Shown piece by piece: positions 1 to 4,250 of a stretch of 5,898 nucleotides of DNA (positions are counted from its first letter, which is position 1; each line of letters opens with the position of its first letter). The position numbers and the translations under genes are program-made. This stretch comes from Candidatus Rifleibacteriota bacterium (lineage in GTDB: Bacteria; Riflebacteria; Ozemobacteria; Ozemobacterales; Ozemobacteraceae), in contig JAKQKW010000346.1 in assembly GCA_029560455.1 (NCBI GenBank), forward strand, positions 1-5,898, read 5' to 3'. The notes below the pieces were generated by a model that saw only the letters and a program-made list of their open reading frames with translations, had not been told where the DNA came from and did no database searches.

Positions 1-42
1 CCCAAGGGTCATTATTCCGGCAAACCACAATGCACGTTTCAA
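1..42 (-). CDS. Start of a gene running off the left edge (putative exported or membrane protein)
   Basis: Only the first 14 codons are visible, reading MKRALWFAGIMTLG from a TTG start at 42-40. The start is chosen because a perfect AGGAGG (minus strand, 49-54) lies six bases upstream. The peptide has the pattern of a signal peptide or first membrane segment: Lys-Arg, then an uninterrupted hydrophobic run. The frame is open upstream to a TAA at 115-117, so a TTG at 99-97 is an alternative start, but it has no comparable ribosome site. A promoter lies at 114-122, so the gene is probably transcribed separately from hicBA. The product cannot be identified from so little sequence. Confidence 0.55.
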   Translation of the reverse strand, partial: MKRALWFAGIMTLG

Positions 43-48
43 CCAGGC

Positions 49-54
49 CCTCCT
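49..54 (-). promoter_or_regulatory. Strong Shine-Dalgarno deciding the TTG start at 42
   Basis: The minus strand reads AGGAGG followed by GCCTGG and then TTG. The six-base spacing is optimal. This site is the main reason for calling a gene at the left edge. Confidence 0.6.
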
Positions 55-113
55 GAAGGCGATAAAAAATGTTTCGAATTCTCCTATCAGAATCGACAAC
101 CAGCAGTGAATTA

Positions 114-122
114 ATTATAGCA
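114..122 (-). promoter_or_regulatory. Extended -10 promoter for the left-edge gene
   Basis: The minus strand reads TGC-TATAAT: a perfect -10 hexamer (114-119) with the TG of an extended -10 element. No good -35 is present at 17 bases, as expected for extended -10 promoters. A 10-base palindrome AAGAATTCTT (128-137) sits just upstream and could be an operator, though this is speculative. The predicted start of transcription near 107 gives a leader of about 65 bases. Confidence 0.5.
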
Positions 123-164
123 GATTCAAGAATTCTTCATCTCAGTGAAAAACACATTACCTCT

Positions 165-392
165 TTAATTCAGAAGCTCGATCAGAGCTTCTGAATCGAT
201 TTCACAATCGGCAAGAATCTGGCACAAAAGCCCAACGCCAAGAATTTCTCCTGCATGAACCGGCACAACAGTGCATCTTCCATCAGGGTGTTTTAAAAAA
301 CAATGAGAACCCTTTTTTCTAATCTGAATAAACCCGGTCTTTTTCAAAGCTGCAACCAGCTTCTTGCCGGTAACTCTTGGAGTCTTGATCAT
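165..392 (-). CDS. hicA: HicA family toxin (mRNA interferase)
   Basis: The 75-residue product matches the HicA family in length and layout: a small dsRNA-binding-like fold that cleaves mRNA and is blocked by HicB. Visible signs are a basic N-terminus, the G20-F-x4-RKKGSH segment with the expected catalytic His at residue 30, the strand TVVPVH (41-46) and the C-terminal helix. The usual G-T-L after the PVHxGEI segment reads G-L-L here. The ATG (392-390) overlaps the TGA of hicB in an ATGA junction, so translation is probably coupled to the antitoxin. The stop is TAA. The region is much less GC-rich than its surroundings, consistent with transfer. The family call is secure; activity and targets are inferred. 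Confidence 0.9.
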   Translation of the reverse strand: MIKTPRVTGKKLVAALKKTGFIQIRKKGSHCFLKHPDGRCTVVPVHAGEILGVGLLCQILADCEIDSEALIELLN

Positions 393-604
393 GCATTTAC
401 AACTATTCTCTGGACTCCAACAAATTCAGAAACAATCGGGTCATTTTTCTCAACTTCAAGGCACAGTTCGATGGCCTCTGTCATGCGCTTCATCAATTCA
501 TCAATACTCTTTGCCTGGCTGTGACAACCCTTCAGTTGCGGAACTGATCCGACATAAAACCCCTCAGCATCCTTTTCGATTATCACATTGAATTCTCTAC
601 GCAT
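389..604 (-). CDS. hicB: HicB family antitoxin (short form)
   Basis: The 71-residue product carries the HicB partial RNase-H-like domain: an N-terminal strand (REFNVIIEKDAEGFYVGSVP), the PQLKGCHSQAKSIDEL segment, then the helix MKRMTEAIELCLE. HicB binds and neutralises HicA. The protein ends soon after this domain, so the C-terminal helix-turn-helix or ribbon-helix-helix found in longer HicB proteins is absent; whether it represses its own promoter cannot be inferred. Gene order is antitoxin first, the reverse of the E. coli hicAB arrangement but common for short HicB proteins. The ATG at 604 has only a weak AAGGCGGG-type site upstream. The family call is confident. Confidence 0.9.
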   Translation of the reverse strand: MRREFNVIIEKDAEGFYVGSVPQLKGCHSQAKSIDELMKRMTEAIELCLEVEKNDPIVSEFVGVQRIVVNA

Positions 605-638
605 TTTGTTGCCCGCCTTGTTTTTGATTAGATTTTAA

Positions 639-668
639 AGTATAAACCAAACTATTGGCAAACGACAA
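639..668 (-). promoter_or_regulatory. Predicted sigma70-type promoter of hicBA
   Basis: The minus strand shows TTGTCG (663-668), an 18-base spacer and TATACT (639-644). A start near 632 would leave a leader of about 28 bases before hicB. A small inverted repeat with CCAA/TTGG arms (647-658) lies in the spacer and could be an operator, but four-base arms are weak evidence. The -35 touches the hairpin at 668-700. Confidence 0.45.
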
Positions 669-700
669 TTCCTCAGAGAGAAAAAACTACTCTGAGGAAT
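668..700 (-). terminator. 11-bp perfect hairpin between the 101-codon gene and hicB
   Basis: The arms ATTCCTCAGAG (668-678) and CTCTGAGGAAT (690-700) are perfect complements around an 11-base loop, which contains six consecutive U in minus-strand RNA. It lies 30 bases after the stop of the upstream gene and directly before the hicBA promoter, so its position suits a terminator insulating the two units. The sequence after the stem (TGTCGTTTGCC) is only modestly U-rich, so intrinsic termination would be weak. An RNA-stabilising 3' stem or factor-dependent termination is equally possible. Confidence 0.45.
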
Positions 701-730
701 GAAAGACAAAAGCGTATTTTTAGCCCAAGG

Positions 731-1036
731 TCAGCTGTTCTGGCGGTGGAGGTATTCCCAGCTGAGGACGCACGAGGTAAAGTGCCAGTTGTCGTCTTCG
801 GAAATTTCCTTGCCGCTGGCGATCTTTTTTGAAATTCCTTCGCACAACCAGCATTCGCGGTGCTGATCAGCATACATGCGGGTGAGGGTTTCGAGTGTAG
901 GGGGTTCAGTCGGCTGCGGGGGCACCACTTTGAGAACCGGTTTTTGCACGGTGGTCTCGGTTACCGGTGCGGCGGCGCTGCTGTGGTTTTCTTCAATGAT
1001 TGGGGTCAAGGTTGGCACTGCTACTGAATTACTCAT
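731..1036 (-). CDS. Unknown 101-residue protein with Pro/Thr/Val-rich N-terminus and CxxC...HxxxC cluster
   Basis: I do not recognise a family. Residues 1-47 are low-complexity and rich in Pro, Thr, Val and Glu, with no signal peptide or membrane segment, and are probably disordered. Residues 48-101 look folded: a helix (LETLTRMYADQH), then C62-W-L-C65, a Lys/Glu-rich stretch, and H85-F-T-S-C89 followed by an aromatic segment (W93, Y95). The CxxC/HxxxC spacing could form a single CCHC zinc site, but this is inferred from spacing alone. The start is supported by GAGG five bases before the ATG and by a promoter at 1075-1104. It appears to be a single-gene unit, ending at TGA before a hairpin. 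Function unknown. Confidence 0.7.
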   Translation of the reverse strand: MSNSVAVPTLTPIIEENHSSAAAPVTETTVQKPVLKVVPPQPTEPPTLETLTRMYADQHRECWLCEGISKKIASGKEISEDDNWHFTSCVLSWEYLHRQNS

Positions 1037-1074
1037 TACTACCTCAAAATTTTATGGTCTGCTTGGGTGGGGCA

Positions 1075-1104
1075 ATTATAAAAGTTAAAATGTTCCGATT
1101 GCAA
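1075..1104 (-). promoter_or_regulatory. Predicted promoter of the 101-codon gene
   Basis: The minus strand reads TTGCAA (1099-1104), 18 bases, TATAAT (1075-1080). A start near 1068 leaves a leader of about 30 bases before the ATG at 1036. The -10 is a perfect match and the -35 matches four of six positions. This supports the gene being transcribed apart from the upstream operon. Confidence 0.55.
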
Positions 1105-1106
1105 AT

Positions 1107-1125
1107 CTTGTGTTTTGTTCACAAG
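1107..1125. repeat. 6-bp inverted repeat just upstream of the -35
   Basis: CTTGTG (1107-1112) and CACAAG (1120-1125) are perfect complements separated by seven bases. The repeat ends two bases upstream of the -35 at 1099-1104, a position suited to a regulator-binding site. No known operator is recognised, and a chance repeat of this size is possible. Confidence 0.3.
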
Positions 1126-1255
1126 CACCATTTGAAGCCAGCCTGACGGAAAAAATTCCGCGGCGGGGCCGATCAGTTTTCAACCTGCAACTTTTTTTGG
1201 TGCCCTCTGCACCGTGCATAGAAAGTCTGGTCAGAAAACTCACCGGCAGTGATTC

Positions 1256-1486
1256 TCAGCTGAAAAGTTTTTTCCGCACAGCTATTTCTTCCCGCACGGC
1301 GAGCTCTTCGGCATGGCCACGGTCAAGGGCTTCACCGAGCCGCTGCTTCAGCTGCTGTCTGAGCAGTGACCTGGCGTTGGCCACGGCCTTTTTATGACGA
1401 CCGGCGACCAGATCGGGGTCGACATCGGGGTCATCGTAGTTGCGACTGGCGAAATTGCGTTCCAGCCAGACCTTCATATCGATCAT
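1256..1486 (-). CDS. Unknown 76-residue helical protein
   Basis: No family recognised. The protein starts MIDMKVWLERNF, has an acidic stretch DDPDVDPD (18-25), and from about residue 27 to 74 is a charged, Ala/Leu/Arg/Glu-rich segment that reads as one or two long helices, possibly a coiled coil. There is no signal peptide, membrane segment or metal motif. The ATG at 1486 is preferred over the Met at codon 4 because GGAAGGTGA lies seven bases upstream. It follows the CysQ-type gene by 76 bases with no separate promoter visible, so it is probably the last gene of the ilvE operon. Its ribosome site lies in a nested hairpin (1495-1537), so expression may be controlled by RNA folding. Confidence 0.65.
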   Translation of the reverse strand: MIDMKVWLERNFASRNYDDPDVDPDLVAGRHKKAVANARSLLRQQLKQRLGEALDRGHAEELAVREEIAVRKKLFS

Positions 1487-1494
1487 GATAAAAT

Positions 1495-1537
1495 CACCTT
1501 CCGTTTCAAGGATTCACATCCTTTTCATCGGAAGGTG
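1495..1537 (-). promoter_or_regulatory. Nested hairpin enclosing the ribosome-binding site of the 76-codon gene
   Basis: In minus-strand RNA, CACCUUCCG (1537-1529) pairs perfectly with CGGAAGGUG (1503-1495). Inside, AAGGAU (1523-1518) pairs with AUCCUU (1513-1508) around a GUGA loop, which fits the GNRA tetraloop pattern. The stems are separated by a purine-rich internal loop, AUGAA against GAAA. The 3' arm of the outer stem contains the GGAAGGUG of the ribosome site for the ATG at 1486, so folding would hide it. The stem is followed by AUUUUAUC, a short U-rich run, so weak termination between the genes is the other reading. Confidence 0.55.
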
Positions 1538-1562
1538 TCGCCGGGTTGTTAATGGTGAATTT

Positions 1563-2384
1563 TCAGCTGCCTGAAATTGCCAGCACCTGCCGGTGCAGTT
1601 CGGGGTCGCTGGTGGCAAGAAGCCCGTTTCGATGACGGTAGTCAGTCGGGTCGTAGCTGAATGACCCGCCGATCAGATCGCTCACCACTCCACCCGCTTC
1701 GCAGAAAAGAATTTCGGGGGCAGCGATATCCCAGGCTTTAGTCTGGTTCGAGCTGTTAACGTAATAATCGGCGAAACCCCGGGCAATTGCCATCAGCTTC
1801 AAGCCAACGCCGCCGCAGGAAAAAACAGCGGTGCCGGCAAGCCGGTCGTGAATGTTTTTGCCGAGGCGGCATGGGTGCGAACGACTGACGGCGAGGCGAA
1901 GTTCTGAGCCGCGACGGCCAATCTGCAGACGCTGCCAGCCCTGTGCCGGGCTGTGCCACCAGCAGCCTTCGCCGGCAGCGGCCACATAGAGATTTTTACC
2001 AATCGGCTGATAGACAAGACCAAATTGCAGACGCCCGGCAACAGCCAGACCGATCTGAATGGCGAATTCACCGGACTTGCGGATAAATTCGCGTGTGCCG
2101 TCGATCGGGTCGATGAACCACACGCGGTCATTGTGAGCCGGTGGCGTATTCAGACCGTGCTCTTCGCTGAGAATGCGGTCATGTGGATGCCGCTGTCGCA
2201 ACCGATCGATGATATGGCGGTCAGACTGGCGGTCAGCGATGGTTACCGGCTCTTCGCCAGCCTTGAACTCGGTCTCGAAGTCGCCGGCGTAGATGTTTTC
2301 AATGATTTCGGCGGCAGACAAAGCCACCCCGATGACATGAGCGGCATCGGGGTGCCTGAGTGGAAGAGCGTCGAGCAGTTTCAC
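1563..2384 (-). CDS. cysQ: Inositol monophosphatase family phosphatase, CysQ-type (3'(2'),5'-bisphosphate nucleotidase)
   Basis: The 273-residue product has the full IMPase fold signature. The metal-binding motifs are all present: the conserved Asp in PVTIAD (D51), the ILSEE acidic pair (E74/E75), WFIDPIDGTREF with D92 and D95, and AWDIAAPEILFCEAGG with D219. CysQ enzymes hydrolyse 3'-phosphoadenosine 5'-phosphate to AMP, which recycles a product of sulfate activation; inositol-1-phosphate or a related sugar phosphate is the main alternative. The DPIDGTREF wording and length favour CysQ, but substrate cannot be settled by motifs. The start is GTG at 2384-2382, overlapping the ilvE stop in GTGA. 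No clear Shine-Dalgarno precedes it, so it probably depends on coupling to ilvE. The first family helix begins near residue 12, so about 10 N-terminal residues are extra. Confidence 0.82.
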   Translation of the reverse strand: MKLLDALPLRHPDAAHVIGVALSAAEIIENIYAGDFETEFKAGEEPVTIADRQSDRHIIDRLRQRHPHDRILSEEHGLNTPPAHNDRVWFIDPIDGTREFIRKSGEFAIQIGLAVAGRLQFGLVYQPIGKNLYVAAAGEGCWWHSPAQGWQRLQIGRRGSELRLAVSRSHPCRLGKNIHDRLAGTAVFSCGGVGLKLMAIARGFADYYVNSSNQTKAWDIAAPEILFCEAGGVVSDLIGGSFSYDPTDYRHRNGLLATSDPELHRQVLAISGS

Positions 2385-3484
2385 ACGGTGAGAACTTTTT
2401 GTTCAGGCGCCTGCAGCGGTACGGTCCAGCCGAAGGTGTCTTCGATTTCGCCATACTGAATGCCGAGCAGCGTATCATAGAGCTGCTGAGCGATCGGGCC
2501 AACCTTGCGGCTGTTAACCACATAGTCTGCACCGCGATACTGCAGGTTTCCGACCGGTGAGATACTGGCGGCGGTGCCGGTACCGAACACTTCGGTGATC
2601 GAGCCGGTAGCGATGCCACCGATAACCTCGTCGATCGAAATGGTGCGTTCTTCGGCTTTCAGACCAAGCATTGGAGCGAGTTTGAGCACGCTGTCGCGGG
2701 TAACGCCGGCAAGAATGCTGCCGTTGAGTTTCGGGGTAACAAGAGTGTTGCCGTTGAATACGAAGAAGATATTCATGGCACCGACTTCTTCGATGTAGCG
2801 GTGCTCTGCCCCATCGAGCCAGAGAACCTGGGCACAGCCTTTTTTGCGGGCATTGCGGCCGGCGAGCAGGCTGGCGGCGCAGTTGGCGCCGGTTTTGGCT
2901 TCACCGAGACCACCTTTGGCAGCGCGGGTGAATTCGTCAGAGACGTAGAGACTTACCGGGTTGAAGCCTTCCTGGTAATAGGGGCCGACCGGGCTGAGAA
3001 TCACGCAATAAACATAGTTCGAAGAAGCGCGCACGCCGAGAGCATTGTCAGTGGCGAACATAAAGGGTCTGATGTAGAGGGCGGCGCCTTTACTTTCAGG
3101 CACCCAGCGCTGTTCGAGCGACACGATGGCATTGATGCTCTCAAGAAAGTCGTTTTCGAGGAAATGCGGCATGCAGAGGCGGTCAGCCGAGCGGTTGAAA
3201 CGCTTTGCATTCATTTCCGGGCGGAAAAAACGGATAACGCCGTCTTTGCCCTTGAACGCTTTCAGGCCCTCAAAGATTTCCTGGGCGTAGTGAAGCACCA
3301 GTGTCGAGGGATCGATTGAAAAGGGTTGAAATTTCCGGATCTGCGGGTTATTCCAGCCGTCTTCCTCAGTAAAATCCATGGTAAACATGAGATCGGTGAA
3401 ATACTTGCAGAAGCCCAGTTTGCTGGTATCAAGCATCAGGGGCTTGAGCTCGCTTTCAGACATTGGATGAACAGCAATTCTCAT
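2381..3484 (-). CDS. ilvE: Branched-chain amino acid aminotransferase
   Basis: This 367-residue, fold-type IV PLP enzyme performs the last step of leucine, isoleucine and valine synthesis (and the first of their breakdown), using glutamate/2-oxoglutarate. It belongs to the longer subfamily that includes the eukaryotic BCATs. Visible motifs are LHYAQEIFEGLKAFKG (64-79), YIRPFMFATDNALGV (137-151), the PLP lysine K197 in GGLGEAKTGANCAAS, E233 in YIEEVGAMNIFFVF, GVTRDSVLKLA (260-270) and the phosphate-binding loop EVFGTGTAASISPVG. The redox CxxC of mammalian enzymes is absent (ASIS at that place). The ATG at 3484 is supported by GGAAGGAAAGG immediately upstream; Met 8 is a less likely start. It is first in an operon with the CysQ-type gene. 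No leader peptide or T-box fits in the short leader. Confidence 0.95.
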   Translation of the reverse strand: MRIAVHPMSESELKPLMLDTSKLGFCKYFTDLMFTMDFTEEDGWNNPQIRKFQPFSIDPSTLVLHYAQEIFEGLKAFKGKDGVIRFFRPEMNAKRFNRSADRLCMPHFLENDFLESINAIVSLEQRWVPESKGAALYIRPFMFATDNALGVRASSNYVYCVILSPVGPYYQEGFNPVSLYVSDEFTRAAKGGLGEAKTGANCAASLLAGRNARKKGCAQVLWLDGAEHRYIEEVGAMNIFFVFNGNTLVTPKLNGSILAGVTRDSVLKLAPMLGLKAEERTISIDEVIGGIATGSITEVFGTGTAASISPVGNLQYRGADYVVNSRKVGPIAQQLYDTLLGIQYGEIEDTFGWTVPLQAPEQKVLTV

Positions 3485-3545
3485 AACCTTTCCTTCCTTG
3501 CTTTGTTCTGGCCATGGCCTGTTTTCTTTTAACTACAATCAGAAG

Positions 3546-3575
3546 ATTATAAGCTTTCTGCCCCGCCGATATCAA
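3546..3575 (-). promoter_or_regulatory. Sigma70-type promoter of the ilvE operon
   Basis: The minus strand reads TTGATA (3570-3575), an 18-base spacer and a perfect TATAAT (3546-3551). A start near 3539 gives a leader of about 55 bases ending in the ilvE ribosome site. The leader contains the 10-base palindrome GGCCATGGCC (3510-3519), whose role is unknown. Confidence 0.65.
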
Positions 3576-3629
3576 GTTATTTTGCCAGTCATCAGGAAGA
3601 AGCGAAAACCTTCTACCTTTTAAGGCCGG

Positions 3630-4133
3630 TCAGTCGTTGCAGCCCGGGAGGGTTGTGTGCAGGGGGCGGGAGGCGGCGAGTTTATTGAGGAGAAAGAGTT
3701 CGGGCCATCTGATCAGGGTCAGGCGCAGGCGACCGGTGCTTTCGTCGAGGCTGAGCTTTTCGAGGCCGGCCTTGCGAGCCTGGCCGGGGTTGATCTGCCA
3801 GTTCAGCCAGCCGTTGGCGCGCTGTTTCTGATTTTTCAGCGCGTAGCGGGTCAGCAGGGCGTCGATGTCACGGGCAATCGACGGATCTGGTGCGGTATCG
3901 GCACCGGCGGCTTCGAGCTGTACCGGAAAAGCGGTTTCTTCGGCTTTTTTCGCCGGAGTAATGGTTCTGATCAGGCAGATATCGTCAGGTGAAAGAGTCG
4001 CGGGCGGCTTAAGTGCCAGTCTGACGGCAGCAGAAAAATTGACGCGGGCGATTGCCTGGCCCCAGGCGAAGAAATCGGGTTCGACGAGGTCGACAGAGAG
4101 AAAGACATCGACGAGCTCAGGAAAATCGAGCAT
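3630..4133 (-). CDS. DUF2344-like (radical SAM-linked) protein, start uncertain
   Basis: The shortest reading is 167 residues from the ATG at 4133, but that ATG has no Shine-Dalgarno. The frame is open a further 39 codons upstream to the TAA of the radical SAM gene, giving about 206 codons. The upstream stretch (WLLFNIPEKWAF then SRDFIRAALARRL) resembles the N-terminus of DUF2344/TIGR03936 proteins, whose pattern is RFSKxGxxRFLSHLDxxRxxERALRR. The C-terminal part (INPGQARKAGLEKLSLDE, then GRLRLTLI) resembles the family end. This match is from memory and divergent. The family has unknown function and is encoded next to, or fused to, TIGR03960 radical SAM proteins, as here. It may be the detached C-terminal domain of a broken fusion. 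The gene ends 145 bases before ilvE. Confidence 0.55.
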   Translation of the reverse strand: MLDFPELVDVFLSVDLVEPDFFAWGQAIARVNFSAAVRLALKPPATLSPDDICLIRTITPAKKAEETAFPVQLEAAGADTAPDPSIARDIDALLTRYALKNQKQRANGWLNWQINPGQARKAGLEKLSLDESTGRLRLTLIRWPELFLLNKLAASRPLHTTLPGCND

Positions 4134-4250
4134 CAGGCGGCGGGCAAGTGCGGCTCTGATAAAGTCACGACTGCAGAAGGCCCATTTTTCGGGGATATTG
4201 AACAGCAGCCAGGTAGTCTGCCTTACTGTCGGCGGGCTGACCTTGAGTTA
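4134..4250 (-). other. In-frame TAA plus 39 open codons joining the radical SAM and DUF2344-like readings
   Basis: The TAA at 4250-4248 and the ATG at 4133 are in the same frame, with 39 sense codons between them and no ATG, GTG or TTG. Third codon positions there are mainly G or C, like the flanking coding sequence, and the encoded residues look like the missing N-terminus of the downstream domain. Three explanations remain: a single fused gene with a nonsense mutation or sequencing error, stop-codon readthrough, or a second gene using a non-standard start such as CTG or ATC. Confidence 0.7.

Noticed and set aside
1147..1175. Small GC stem (CGGC-CCC-GCCG) before six T on the minus strand, and CGGAA/TTCCG repeat
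   Set aside because: The stem is only four base pairs and lies five bases from the T run; too weak to call as the operon terminator, though it is the nearest candidate downstream of 1256.
1189..1215. GGTGC/GCACC hairpin next to a run of seven T on the plus strand
   Set aside because: For minus-strand transcripts the stem is followed by A, not U, and no plus-strand gene ends here, so it is not a terminator for any called gene.
1495..1537. Possible kink-turn in the AUGAA/GAAA internal loop
   Set aside because: The loop is purine-rich with possible G-A pairs, but it does not fit the three-base-bulge plus tandem G-A arrangement well enough to claim.
1953..2459. Long plus-strand ORF of 168 codons opposite the CysQ-type gene
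   Set aside because: It is antisense to a gene with complete IMPase motifs, has no recognisable domain, and reflects the high GC of the coding strand.
2801..3319. 172-codon plus-strand ORF opposite ilvE
   Set aside because: It lies antisense to a clear aminotransferase with all active-site motifs; no ribosome site or family similarity.
3460..3515. A 19-codon upstream ORF (MARTKQG...) starting in the GGCCATGGCC palindrome and overlapping the ilvE start
   Set aside because: It is not rich in Leu, Ile or Val, has only a poor ribosome site, and no attenuator hairpins follow, so a leader-peptide role is unsupported.
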